This document shows positions 38,393-46,834 of a stretch of 64,000 nt of DNA, one piece after another. The position numbers and the translations under genes are program-made. The DNA comes from an uncultured Prevotella sp. (GTDB taxonomy: Bacteria > Bacteroidota > Bacteroidia > Bacteroidales > Bacteroidaceae). Under the pieces are notes generated by a model. It was given only the letters and a program-made list of their open reading frames with translations. It was not told where the DNA came from and ran no database searches. Location of the stretch: the NCBI GenBank assembly GCA_944320235.1, contig CALUGQ010000004.1:95339-159338 (forward strand), written 5' to 3'. Position 1 is the first letter of the stretch. Every line of letters begins with the position of its first letter.

Positions 38393-39310
38393 ATGGCACC
38401 GCTCGATATTGAGACGTTCCTCGATGCCAACGCTGAAACCTTGGAGAAGGTATATTGGGGAGAAACCGAGCACGGTCCTGTAGTTGGAACAGGCTCGTGG
38501 AACTCGGACATGATAACCGGCACGGGGTATTCGATAGAGCCATATGGGGCGTTCTTCGTTAAAAAGAAGTCTGCCGATGCTTCTAACGAAGTGACATTCT
38601 CCGCCGATATGCAAAAGCTTATTGATGCCGGTGTGTCGCAAGGCGCTGAGACCAACGCCCTCGTGATAACCGCCAGCGGCACCACGAAGCGCAGCACGGC
38701 CATGCTGGCCTACGACGACGCTGCCGCCGATGCCTTCAGCGCAGGCGAGGACGCTCAGCTCATCACCGACCTCACGGGCAACGGCACCGTGGCTCCGCTG
38801 GCTTACACCGTGGCCGGCACTACGGCAGCCTCCATCAACGTGGTTAGCACCACGCGCCGCATACCCATGGGCGTGTTTGCCGCCGACGATGAGGTGACCA
38901 CGCTCACCTTCAGCGGCACCGCCACGCTGCGCAACCCGCGCCTCTACGACGCCGAGCTGCAGACGGAGACCCCGCTCACCGACGCTACCACCCTTAGCGT
39001 GAGCGGCGCCAGCCATGGCCGCTACTTCATCATCAGCGACGGGGCTGCCCCCACGGGCATCAGCGGCGTGGATGGCGACGGCGCCACCGAGCTTAGCGTC
39101 TACTCCGTTACCTCTGGCGAGGTGATTGTGGCAGCCTCGGCTCCCATCGGCCTCGTGAATGTTTACTCCGCAGGCGGCGCGCTGCTCAAGAGCGTCGATG
39201 CCGCCGGTGCCAAGGTGTGTACCGTGAGCGGCCTGCCCGCCGACGTGGTGGTAGTTCGCGTGGCACTGCCCGGAGGCATGGAGGCACGGAAATTAAAGGT
39301 AAAAAAGTAA
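38393..39310 (+). pseudogene. C-terminal fragment of a T9SS-type surface protein
   Basis: An open frame of 305 codons without a signal peptide: it opens MAPLDIETFLDANAETLEK, and an in-frame stop lies at 38378. The body (SIEPYGAFFVKKKSAD, NPRLYDAELQTETPL) and the end (ISGVDGDGATELSVYSVTSG, GLVNVYSAGGALLKSVDAAG, MEARKLKVKK) resemble the last third of Prevotella-type surface proteins with a T9SS-like tail, as in the 14013-17444 gene. It begins just after the perfect hairpin. I infer that the N-terminal part was deleted; an unlikely alternative is a short non-exported protein. Its last codons are formed by the GGTAAAAAAGTAA repeat that starts here. Confidence 0.6.
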
Positions 39311-39364
39311 AAAGGTAAAAAAGCAATCTAAAGGTAAAAAGGTAAAAAGGTAAAAAAGTAAAAA
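39295..39364 (+). repeat. GGTAAAAAG-type tract at a gene 3' end
   Basis: Seven or so imperfect units of GGTAAAAA/AGTAAAAA. It overlaps the stop codon of the preceding frame. The same repeat is seen after the SGNH, dgt and PL11 stop codons. Confidence 0.8.
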
Positions 39365-39452
39365 GCTGCGCGATGGTGCGTGGTTGAATGAAGACAATCA
39401 GTTTTTCATACATATAGAGCATATAAATATCGGATTTCTTTTATAGAAATGG

Positions 39453-39490
39453 ACAGGATGTTCGCTGTGAAGCGCGCATCCTGTTTTTTT
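39453..39490 (+). terminator. Rho-independent terminator
   Basis: ACAGGATG (39453-39460) pairs with CATCCTGT (39477-39484), with an inner CGCT/AGCG stem and seven T at 39484-39490. It would end transcription from the surface-protein fragment. Confidence 0.8.
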
Positions 39491-39610
39491 ACCTTTATGA
39501 ATGGCGTAGCCTTTTTACCTTTTTACTTTTTTACCTTTACGGAATGGCGTAGCTTGTTTTACTTTTTTACCTTTTTACTTTTATACCTTTAAATTGCTTT
39601 TTTACTTTTC
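39485..39610 (-). repeat. GGTAAAAAG-type tract after the PL11 stop codon
   Basis: On the minus strand this reads as repeated AAAAGTAAAAAGGTAAAA units. It begins at the PL11 stop (39602-39604) and includes two copies of the word GGCGTAGC (plus strand, about 39502 and 39546). That word also occurs, inverted, in the duplicated element at 42697-43044. Confidence 0.8.
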
Positions 39611-41455
39611 AACGTTTTCCCCGAGGTAGAACGAAGGCACGGGTGCTTGCGGGTAGCCCATGCTCGAGTGGGCTATGTAGCTGCGGTAGAGCGGGTCCTG
39701 CATGAGCGTTGTGCGGCGGTCGGCAGCCGGTATGTTGGTGTGGTATATGCGCAGTTCGCCCGGCAGTGCCGTTATCAGCTCCTCGCGCCAGTCGCCCTCA
39801 ATGTCGGCCACGGCCACTATGCCACCCTGTATGCCGTCGGTGAGCGTATCGCCCTTCCACTTCCATACACACAGCTCCATGGTGCGGCGTCGCGGCCCCG
39901 GTGCGTTCACCGCCTTAGGAGTGTAGCGCATGGTCTCGCGCAGCAGGTCGGCGTCCCACCATATCCAGTTGCTGCATCCCGGTATGTCGGCCTGGTCGGC
40001 GTCGATGCGCTTGCCGTCGGCCGTGAGCAGGTACTTGTCGGTGCTGCCCCCCTTGCGGTCTTCAGATGCGAAGCACTCCAGTCCCGGGTGCTCAGGGTCG
40101 AAGTCGGCCACCATGCCGTTGCCCACGTGGTAAGTGGTCTGGCCTATGGCCCACTGCAGTCGGCCCGTGGCGGCGTCAACCACCGACACACCACGTCCGT
40201 CCTCCTTCTTAGGCTCGCTCACCATGAACACCTGCAGAGGCAGGTCGGGGCGCAGTCTGCAGAGGTACGCCTTGTCGCTGTGGCCCAGTCCTGTGGACCA
40301 TAGTGCCGTGCCGTCGTCGTCGAGCATACAGGAGCCGAGCAAGATCTCGTCGCGCCCGTCGCCGTCAACGTCGCCCGTCACCATGCTGTGCGCCCCCATG
40401 CTACGTATCACGGGGTTCTCCTCGTCGCCGTCCCAGCGCCACTCGCGGTGCAGCCTGCCGTCGCGCAGCGTCCACGCGTCTACCACCATCAGCTTGTACG
40501 TGCCACGTGCGGCGAGCAGGCAGGGCGTCTTGCCGTCGAGGTAAGCCACCCCCATCTGGTTGCGGTTCTGCCTCACCAGGTTGCCGTAGCGGTCGTTGCG
40601 CTCCGGCCAGTCGGCGCGGTCAATAACCCTGCCCGTCATGCCGTCTACCACGGTAAGGTACTCGCTGCCGCCGCATACGCGCCCCTGCGCGTTCTTCACG
40701 TAGTCGTCGCCCGCGCTCTTGAAGGCCACCTCGGCGCGGCCGTCGCCGTTGAAGTCGAAGGCCACGAATGGCGAGTACCACACGCCCGGCTCGATGCCCG
40801 GCCCGAGGTCGATGGTCCAGAGGTGGCGGCCCGTGCTTAGGTAAGCCGAGAGGCGGTAAGTCGTGCCGGCCTTGTCGCCCGGCATCCCCGGGTCGACGTT
40901 AGAGCTGGGCGTGCGCACTATGAAGTCATACGAGCCGTCGCCGTCGAGGTCGGCCAGCGCCACCTTGCCCGGCGTCTCACCCCCGGCAATGGGTATTGAG
41001 GTGTAAGGCTTCAGGCTGTCCAGGCACACGCGTAGCCCCTGCCCGGCCTGCCCGTCGGCTTCCCCGGCGTACTTGCCTGCCGGCTCCACCCAGTAGGTGG
41101 CCTCGGCGGCAGGGTCGGTGTCGGTGAAGTCGCATGTCTTTGTCAGCGGCTTGCGCGTGAGCCTCTTGTCTTTTCCGCCCGAGCGTCGGAACACGTGGAA
41201 GGCCGCGTCGGGCCCGTCGGCCTCGAGCAGTCGCCAGCTGAGGTACACCCCCTTGCCGTCGGCGGCCGGCACGGCTGCCAGCCCACGGTTGAGCCTCTCG
41301 GCCACGCGCTGCGCGGCGAAGCCCTCCACCTTAGGCTTGGGCTCGTGGCGCGGGTCGAGCACTTCGTAGTAATAATGGCTTTCGCGCGGGTCTTGCGCGA
41401 GTGCTGCGCAAGCCACGCCGCCCAGCACGAAGAGAGAAAAGAACCTTTTGTCCAT
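39602..41455 (-). CDS. PL11 rhamnogalacturonan lyase
   Basis: 617 aa with a signal peptide (MDKRFFSLFVLGGVACAALAQ). PL11 enzymes cleave the galacturonate-rhamnose backbone of rhamnogalacturonan I by beta-elimination, using Ca2+. Diagnostic segments are VAERLNRGLAAVPAADGKGV and YLSWRLLEADGPDAAFHVFR near the N-terminus (fibronectin-like domain), then beta-propeller repeats rich in calcium-binding DxDGDG loops (ALADLDGDGSYDFIVRTPSS, FDFNGDGRAEVAFKSAGDDY, GDVDGDGRDEILLGSCMLDD). VADFDPEHPGLECFASED and ADIEGDWREELITALPGELR follow near the end. It is divergent from the SGNH esterase, with array D between the two promoters. Confidence 0.93.
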   Translation of the reverse strand: MDKRFFSLFVLGGVACAALAQDPRESHYYYEVLDPRHEPKPKVEGFAAQRVAERLNRGLAAVPAADGKGVYLSWRLLEADGPDAAFHVFRRSGGKDKRLTRKPLTKTCDFTDTDPAAEATYWVEPAGKYAGEADGQAGQGLRVCLDSLKPYTSIPIAGGETPGKVALADLDGDGSYDFIVRTPSSNVDPGMPGDKAGTTYRLSAYLSTGRHLWTIDLGPGIEPGVWYSPFVAFDFNGDGRAEVAFKSAGDDYVKNAQGRVCGGSEYLTVVDGMTGRVIDRADWPERNDRYGNLVRQNRNQMGVAYLDGKTPCLLAARGTYKLMVVDAWTLRDGRLHREWRWDGDEENPVIRSMGAHSMVTGDVDGDGRDEILLGSCMLDDDGTALWSTGLGHSDKAYLCRLRPDLPLQVFMVSEPKKEDGRGVSVVDAATGRLQWAIGQTTYHVGNGMVADFDPEHPGLECFASEDRKGGSTDKYLLTADGKRIDADQADIPGCSNWIWWDADLLRETMRYTPKAVNAPGPRRRTMELCVWKWKGDTLTDGIQGGIVAVADIEGDWREELITALPGELRIYHTNIPAADRRTTLMQDPLYRSYIAHSSMGYPQAPVPSFYLGENVEK

Positions 41456-41567
41456 GATTGCTTTATGGTTTTAAGTTTGTCAGTTTTAGTTAGCGGCCAT
41501 GGCGCGGTCGTGCCGCCGCCCCGCCGTAAGGCAGGGCGGGGCGCCTTCCGTGGGCGGCCGTCCGCCT

Positions 41568-41576
41568 GCAAAGTTA
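41568..41576 (-). promoter_or_regulatory. PL11 -7 box
   Basis: TAACTTTGC on the minus strand, 112 bases upstream of the PL11 ATG (41455). Confidence 0.65.
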
Positions 41577-41644
41577 CAAATATTTCAGATGAAAGCCAGT
41601 CCCAGGCCCTACATTTTCTTGCCGGCGGCCGGTAGCGCCACGAG

Positions 41645-41755
41645 GCCCGGCTGTACGGGGCGACGAAACAGGCCGTTCGGGGCGGCAAAACGGCCTGTTT
41701 CGCGCCGCAAAACGGGCCGTATGCGCAACTGCCTGGCACAGAGACAGTTAGCTGG
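41645..41755 (+). repeat. Phased 22-bp palindromic array D with terminal hairpin
   Basis: Cores start at 41645 (degenerate GCCCGGCTGT), 41667 (AACAGGCCGT), 41689 (AACGGCCTGT) and 41711 (AACGGGCCGT), at exact 22-bp spacing. The terminal element starts CAACTGCCTGG at 41726 and runs to CAGTTAGCTGG. It occupies the divergent PL11/SGNH promoter region. Confidence 0.85.
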
Positions 41756-41829
41756 GGCGCGCCGGGGCGCCATCGCGGGGCGCGGGCAAAAAGACCAGCC
41801 GCGATGCGCTCCGTTTGGAAAATGATTAG

Positions 41830-41838
41830 TAACTTTGC
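41830..41838 (+). promoter_or_regulatory. -7 box of the SGNH esterase gene
   Basis: TAACTTTGC, 52 bases before the ATG at 41891. Confidence 0.65.
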
Positions 41839-41890
41839 GGCAGGGTTGCGCCGCTGCGCTGCCCAAGGACCAAACTAAAACCTCAAGACA

Positions 41891-42700
41891 ATGAAAGCAA
41901 GACAGACACTCTGCGCACTGCTGTGCGCCATCATGCTGCTGCCCGCGCGGGCGCAGACCGTACTGACCCACCCGTGGCAGGGCAAGCGCGTGGCCTACTT
42001 CGGCGACTCGATCACCGACCCGAGGAACAAGGCCTCGAAGAAGAAGTACTGGGGATTCCTTGAAGACTGGCTGGGCATAACGCCCTACGTGTACGCCGTG
42101 AGCGGGCGGCAGTGGAACGACATACCGCGGCAGGCGCGGCAGTTGCACGAGGAGCACGGCGACAGCGTGGACGCGATAATAATCTTCATAGGCACGAACG
42201 ACTACAACGCCGGTGTGCCGATAGGGCAGTGGTACACCGAGACCGACGAGCAGGTGATGGCCGGCATACACGAGCCTAAGCACCTCGTGAGCCGCAAGCA
42301 GCAGCACCTCTGCATGGACAAGGCCACCTACCGCGGCCGCATAAACATAGCGTTGAGCACGGTGAAAAAGATGTACCCCACGAAGCAGATAGTGCTGCTC
42401 ACGCCCATACACCGCGCGGGCTTCTACGCCAACGACAAGAACTGGCAGCCCACGGAGGACTACCGCAACCTGTGCGGCGAGTACCTGGAGAGCTACGTAA
42501 ACGCGGTGAAGGAGGCAGCCAACATTTGGGCGGTGCCTGTGATAGACCTCAACGCCCTCTCGGGGCTTTACCCCATGATGGACGAGTATGCGCGCTTCTT
42601 CAACAAGGCCGACACCGACCGGCTGCACCCCAACGACGCGGGCCACGAGCGCATGGCCAAGACACTCATGCAACAACTGCTCGCACTGCCGGTATTTTAA
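41891..42700 (+). CDS. Secreted SGNH/GDSL-family hydrolase (probable carbohydrate esterase)
   Basis: 269 aa with a signal peptide (MKARQTLCALLCAIMLLPARAQ). Block I is VAYFGDSITDPRN with the nucleophile Ser; FIGTNDYN is the GxND block III; DRLHPNDAGHERMAK is the DxxH block V, completing the catalytic Ser/Asp/His. The family removes acyl groups from lipids or glycans. Opposite a PL11 rhamnogalacturonan lyase, deacetylation of pectin is the likeliest role (inference). The stop codon is immediately followed by GGTAAAAAAG repeats and the duplicated element. Confidence 0.88.
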   Translation: MKARQTLCALLCAIMLLPARAQTVLTHPWQGKRVAYFGDSITDPRNKASKKKYWGFLEDWLGITPYVYAVSGRQWNDIPRQARQLHEEHGDSVDAIIIFIGTNDYNAGVPIGQWYTETDEQVMAGIHEPKHLVSRKQQHLCMDKATYRGRINIALSTVKKMYPTKQIVLLTPIHRAGFYANDKNWQPTEDYRNLCGEYLESYVNAVKEAANIWAVPVIDLNALSGLYPMMDEYARFFNKADTDRLHPNDAGHERMAKTLMQQLLALPVF

Positions 42701-43044
42701 AAGGTAAAAAAGTAAAAAGGTAAAACAAGCTACGCCATGGCACTGGGCTTCCAAAGTTCTCTGTTCTCTCAGCCCTCCCAAAACAAAAAGGCTGCGCACA
42801 CCCACCGGGATTGCGTAGCCTTTTACTTTTTTACCTTTTTACCTTTTTACTTTTATACGATTGGCAGGGCCATGTTAAAAGGTAAAAAAGTAAAAAGGTA
42901 AAACAAGCTACGCCATGGCACTGGGCTTCCAAAGTTCTCTGTTCTCTCAGCCCTCCCAAAACAAAAAGGCTGCGCACACCCACCGGGATTGCGTAGCCTT
43001 TTACTTTTTTACCTTTTTACTTTTATACGATTGGCAGGGCCATG
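42697..43044. repeat. Tandem duplication (178 + 170 bp) at the SGNH/dgt junction
   Basis: Copy 1 is 42697-42874 and copy 2 is 42875-43044. They are essentially identical except that copy 1 has one extra 8-base CTTTTTAC unit. Each copy holds a GTAAAAAGG tract, the word CAAGCTACGCCATGG, the hairpin AAAAGGCTGCGCA/TGCGTAGCCTTTT, and the last six sense codons and stop of dgt (CAT...TTA on the plus strand). The gene-distal copy of the dgt tail is dead. Confidence 0.9.
42786..42824. terminator. Bidirectional terminator between SGNH and dgt (first copy)
   Basis: AAAAGGCTGCGCA (42786-42798) pairs with TGCGTAGCCTTTT (42812-42824) with one mismatch or G-U. T-rich on one side and A-rich on the other, so it can serve both convergent genes. 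A second copy lies at 42964-43002. Confidence 0.75.
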
Positions 43045-44363
43045 CCCATCATCTTCTGGTAGACATCGAGGGCGTAAACGTCGGTCATGCCGCTGATGTA
43101 GTCGATGACGGCCATGAGGCGCGTCTCGAGGTCGGGCGAGGCAATGTCATATTGGCTGCTTACGCGGCCTATGAGCTGGCGCGAGTAGTAGCGCGTGGGG
43201 TGGAGGGCTGCGTCGACCATCTGCTCCATGAGCGTGGCCATGACCTTGTAGCCCGACAGCTCGACGTCGAGCACCGGCTTGCTGCAGTATATGCGGCTGC
43301 GCGACACGTCGGCGCAACGGCGGTAGGCCTCGCGCACGCCCGGCGACATCGCCCCTATGAGGCTCCCCTCGAAGCAGCCCTCAAGAATGGCCTGCTCGCC
43401 GTCGACAAAGGCGCGCACGCACTCGGCCTCCAGCCGCCCTATGGCGCAGGCACGCAGGTAAACCACCCGCTCGTTTGGGTCGCCGACCTGCTCCTCCTCC
43501 ATGCGGCGGCGTATGCGCCCCTGCACATCGGCATCGAAGAAGCCGAGCAGCAGTCGCTCGGTCTCGTCGTATGACAGCAGGCGCAGCTTGTAGGCATCCT
43601 CAATGTCCATTATCTCATAGCATATGTCGTCGGCGGCCTCCACGAGGTACACCAGCGGGTGGCGGGCGCAGCGCAGCGGCTCGCCCGGCGCGGAGAGGCG
43701 CACGAGGCCCAGGTCGGCTGCTATGCGCTCGTAGGCCTGCTGCTCGGTGGCGAAGAAGCCAAACTTGCCCTTGGCTCCCGCCAGCAGCGATGAGTGGGGG
43801 TACTTAACGATGGCGGCAAGGGTGGTGTACGTCATCACGAACCCGCCCGGGCGGCGTCCGCAGAAGCGGTGGGTGAGCAGGCGGAAGGCGTTGGCGTTGC
43901 CCTCAAAGTGGGTGATGTCGCTCCAGAAAACGGGGCTGAGGCGTTCGCGCAGCGCGCTGCCCGCCCCCTCGGTGAAGAAGGTCTGCATGGCCTTCTCGCC
44001 CGCATGGCCGAACGGGGGGTTGCCCATGTCGTGGGCAAGGCAGGCCGCCGCCACTATCTGCCCTATGTCGGCGATGCGCGTCGAGGCCAGCTCCGGCCTG
44101 CGGCGCAGCAGCTCGCAGGCCACGTCGGTGCCGAGCGACATGCCCACGCTGGCCACTTCGAGGCTGTGGGTGAGGCGGTTGTGCACGAAGACGCTGCCCG
44201 GCAGCGGGAACACCTGTGTCTTGTTCTGCAGGCGGCGGAACGGGGCCGAGAAGATAAGGCGGTCGTAGTCGCGCTTGAACTCGGAGCGGTCGTCGTGGCG
44301 CGGGCTGTGGCGGTGCTCCTGGCCCAGGCGCTTGTCGGTAATGAGTTGTTGCCAGTACATCAT
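43023..44363 (-). CDS. dgt: Deoxyguanosinetriphosphate triphosphohydrolase-like HD protein
   Basis: 446 aa. It hydrolyses dGTP (or dNTPs) to the nucleoside and triphosphate, controlling nucleotide pools. HD-domain metal ligands are in VHNRLTHSLEVASVGMSLG (first His) and LAHDMGNPPFGHAGEKAM (HD pair). EFKRDYDRLIFSAPFRRLQN and TQVFPLPGSVFVHNRLTH are typical of the family. Start at 44363 (MMYWQQL); the second Met is equally possible. It is divergent from dut. Its ~175-nt 5' leader contains the 9-bp minisatellite, and its 3' end is inside a tandem duplication. Confidence 0.93.
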   Translation of the reverse strand: MMYWQQLITDKRLGQEHRHSPRHDDRSEFKRDYDRLIFSAPFRRLQNKTQVFPLPGSVFVHNRLTHSLEVASVGMSLGTDVACELLRRRPELASTRIADIGQIVAAACLAHDMGNPPFGHAGEKAMQTFFTEGAGSALRERLSPVFWSDITHFEGNANAFRLLTHRFCGRRPGGFVMTYTTLAAIVKYPHSSLLAGAKGKFGFFATEQQAYERIAADLGLVRLSAPGEPLRCARHPLVYLVEAADDICYEIMDIEDAYKLRLLSYDETERLLLGFFDADVQGRIRRRMEEEQVGDPNERVVYLRACAIGRLEAECVRAFVDGEQAILEGCFEGSLIGAMSPGVREAYRRCADVSRSRIYCSKPVLDVELSGYKVMATLMEQMVDAALHPTRYYSRQLIGRVSSQYDIASPDLETRLMAVIDYISGMTDVYALDVYQKMMGMALPIV

Positions 44364-44377
44364 TTATTTAAAGGGTT

Positions 44378-44490
44378 ATGGGAGAGCTGGGAGAGCTGGG
44401 AGAGCTGGGAGAGCTGGGAGAGCTGGGAGGGCTGGGAGGACTGGGAGGACTGGGAGATCTGGGAGGGCTGGGTGTTGTGGGAGGGCTGGG
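44378..44490 (+). repeat. 9-bp minisatellite in the dgt leader
   Basis: About twelve tandem copies of GGGAGAGCT and variants (GGGAGGGCT, GGGAGGACT, GGGAGATCT), uninterrupted 9-bp period for the first ten. It lies between the dgt ATG and the dgt promoter box, so it should be transcribed as pyrimidine-rich RNA. Same family as 35844-35919. Confidence 0.9.
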
Positions 44491-44539
44491 AGCCCCCCTT
44501 CATCGCCAATCCTTTACCATGCCGGTTCTTTCCCATGCC

Positions 44540-44548
44540 GCAAAATTA
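44540..44548 (-). promoter_or_regulatory. dgt -7 box
   Basis: TAATTTTGC on the minus strand, 177 bases upstream of the dgt ATG. Back-to-back with the dut promoter 65 bp away. Confidence 0.7.
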
Positions 44549-44613
44549 GTGCTTTTTTCCGTTAAAACATTACTTTTAGGCGCAAAAGCATTGCATTTTC
44601 GGATATTATTGGC

Positions 44614-44622
44614 TAATTTTGC
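44614..44622 (+). promoter_or_regulatory. dut operon -7 box
   Basis: TAATTTTGC with TTGC (44591-44594) 19 bp upstream. It ends 26 bases before the dut ATG at 44649 and excludes the in-frame ATG at 44619 as a start. Confidence 0.75.
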
Positions 44623-44648
44623 GCCTTAGCAACAATCAGGAAACACAG

Positions 44649-45086
44649 ATGGTAGAAATAAAGGTAATAAACAAGGGGCACCACCCGCTGCCCGCATATG
44701 CCACGGGGCAGAGCGCCGGCATGGACCTGCGGGCCTGCACCGACGGCCCCGTGACGCTGCGACCCATGGAGCGGCGCCTCATAGGCACGGGCCTGTACAT
44801 ATCGCTGCCCGAGGGCTGTGAGGCGCAGATACGCCCGCGCAGCGGCCTGGCCCTGCGCCACGGCATCACCGTGCTCAACTCGCCCGGCACGGTGGACGCC
44901 GACTACCGGGGCGAGATAATGGTGCTGCTGGTGAACCTCTCGGCCGAGGACTTCACGCTCAACGACGGCGAGCGCATAGCGCAGATGGTGATAGCGCGCC
45001 ACGAACAGGCCACATTCACACTCGTGGGCGAGCTTGACGCAACGGAGCGCGGCGACGGGGGATACGGCCACACGGGGGTGGAATGA
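44649..45086 (+). CDS. dut: dUTP diphosphatase (trimeric dUTPase)
   Basis: 145 aa. It hydrolyses dUTP to dUMP, keeping uracil out of DNA and feeding dTMP synthesis. The five motifs are visible: [51 protein letters not shown] and [11 protein letters not shown]. It is first in an operon with a TPR protein, a DUF4292 lipoprotein and an EnvC-like protein; its stop overlaps the next ATG (ATGA). Confidence 0.97.
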   Translation: MVEIKVINKGHHPLPAYATGQSAGMDLRACTDGPVTLRPMERRLIGTGLYISLPEGCEAQIRPRSGLALRHGITVLNSPGTVDADYRGEIMVLLVNLSAEDFTLNDGERIAQMVIARHEQATFTLVGELDATERGDGGYGHTGVE

Positions 45087-46834
45087 GAGCCATGGGGACA
45101 GCAACTGGAACCATCAGGCGCGCCTTGGGCGCCCTGTACGCCATGGCCTTGGCTCTGGCCGCCGGGTGGGCTGGCCACGCAACGGCGCAGACAGCCGCCG
45201 AGGCGAGCCGCCGCTACGACTACTTCTTCCTCGAGGCGATGATGCAACGGCAGAAAGGCAACAGCGACGCGGCCTACGACCTGCTGCGCCACTGCATAAG
45301 CATCGACCCCGGCGCGCCCGAGGCATACTTCTACCTGGCGCAGTACTACCTGGCGCTCAAGGACAATGACAGGGCCGCCGAGTGCTTCAAGAAGGCCGCC
45401 GAGCTAGACCCCGGCAACGCAACATACCTGGAAACGCTGGCGCAGGCTTACGTCACGGACGGCAAGGACTCGCTGGCCATAGGCGTGCTCGAACGGCTTG
45501 TGGCCAAGGAGACGGGCCGCATAGACGTGCTGGAGATGCTCGTGCAGCTGTACCAGCAGCAGGGCGACTACGACAACACAATAAAAACGCTCGACAGGCT
45601 CGAGACCCTGGAGGGCAAGAACGAACGCCTGGCCTACGCCAAGAGCGAGATATACTCGCAGATGGGCGACAGGAAGGCCGCCATAAACGAGATGAAAAGC
45701 CTGGCCGAGCAGTACCCCAACGACCTCATGTACCGCGGGATGTACGCCGACGCGCTGCTGACCAACGGCAGCGAAAAGGAGGCCTTGGGCATATACAACG
45801 ACATACTCAGGGCCGAGCCGGGCAACTACCGCGCGCAGCTGTCGCTCAGGGCGTACTACAAGCAGAGGCACATGGAGCACGAGGCCGACTCGCTCACCAT
45901 GCAGCTGCTGCTCAACAAGAACACCGGCGACGACGCACGGGTGTACATAATGCGGCAGGAGATAGCCGAAAGCGAAAACAGCGGGGGCGACAGCACGAAG
46001 ATACTGCGCCTCTTCGACAGCGTGATGGGCTCGCCGCAGGCCAGCGCCGACATGGCCATACTCTACGCCACGTACATGAACCTTAAGCGGATGCCGCAGC
46101 AGGGGATAGAGCGCGTGCTCGAAAGGGTGCTCGAAATGGCACCCGACAACGCCGCCGCGCGCCTGCAGCTCGTGGCCTACGCATGGCAGGGAAACAAGCT
46201 CGACCGCGTCATTTCGCTCTGCCGCGCCGCGCGCAACTACAACCCCGAGGAGATGGCCTTCTACTATTACGAGGGCATGGCGCACTACCGCAAGGACGAC
46301 AACGACAGCGCGCTCAACGCATTCCAGCGCGGGATAAGCGCCATCGGCAGCCAGAGCGACCCCGACATCGTGTCGGACTTCTACGCCGTAATGGGCGACC
46401 TGCTCTACGAGAAAGGCCGCCCGGCCGAGGCCTACGCCGCATACGACTCGTGCCTGCAGTGGAAAGCCGACAACATAGGCTGCATGAACAACTACGCATA
46501 TTACCTAAGCATCAACGGCGACAGCCTGGAAAAGGCCGAGAGGATGAGCTACATGACGGTGAAGGCCGAGCCGAAGAACGCCACTTACCTCGACACTTAC
46601 GCCTGGATACTGTTCATGCAGGAACGCTACGCCGAGGCAAAGATATACATAGACCAGGCCGTGCAGAACGACAGCGACAGCAGCGCCGTCATCCTTGAGC
46701 ACGCCGGCGACATACACGCCAAGGCCGGCGACACGGACGGGGCCGTGGAGCTGTGGCGCCGCGCCGCCGCCAAGGACCCGGGCAACAAGCTGCTCGCAAG
46801 GAAGATAAGACAACGGAAATACATCAAGGAATGA
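45083..46834 (+). CDS. Secreted or periplasmic tetratricopeptide-repeat protein
   Basis: 583 aa. N-terminal hydrophobic segment ([20 protein letters not shown]) followed by A-T-A-Q acts as a signal peptide. Then about ten TPR units, for example [40 protein letters not shown] and [20 protein letters not shown]. TPRs form a superhelical protein-binding scaffold. The ATG at 45083 overlaps the dut stop (ATGA); the ATG at 45092 is an alternative. The dut-TPR-DUF4292-EnvC order recurs in Bacteroidota; with its neighbours, an envelope biogenesis role is inferred. Confidence 0.88.
   Translation: MRAMGTATGTIRRALGALYAMALALAAGWAGHATAQTAAEASRRYDYFFLEAMMQRQKGNSDAAYDLLRHCISIDPGAPEAYFYLAQYYLALKDNDRAAECFKKAAELDPGNATYLETLAQAYVTDGKDSLAIGVLERLVAKETGRIDVLEMLVQLYQQQGDYDNTIKTLDRLETLEGKNERLAYAKSEIYSQMGDRKAAINEMKSLAEQYPNDLMYRGMYADALLTNGSEKEALGIYNDILRAEPGNYRAQLSLRAYYKQRHMEHEADSLTMQLLLNKNTGDDARVYIMRQEIAESENSGGDSTKILRLFDSVMGSPQASADMAILYATYMNLKRMPQQGIERVLERVLEMAPDNAAARLQLVAYAWQGNKLDRVISLCRAARNYNPEEMAFYYYEGMAHYRKDDNDSALNAFQRGISAIGSQSDPDIVSDFYAVMGDLLYEKGRPAEAYAAYDSCLQWKADNIGCMNNYAYYLSINGDSLEKAERMSYMTVKAEPKNATYLDTYAWILFMQERYAEAKIYIDQAVQNDSDSSAVILEHAGDIHAKAGDTDGAVELWRRAAAKDPGNKLLARKIRQRKYIKE

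Noticed and set aside
38393-39310. An intact small secreted protein
   Set aside because: There is no signal peptide, and an in-frame stop lies five codons upstream of the first ATG; the content matches only the tail of larger surface proteins.
44378-44565. Open frames through the 9-bp minisatellite (repeated ELG or AGR peptides)
   Set aside because: A 9-bp repeat without stops opens several frames by itself. They overlap the dgt leader and have no conserved domain or start signal.
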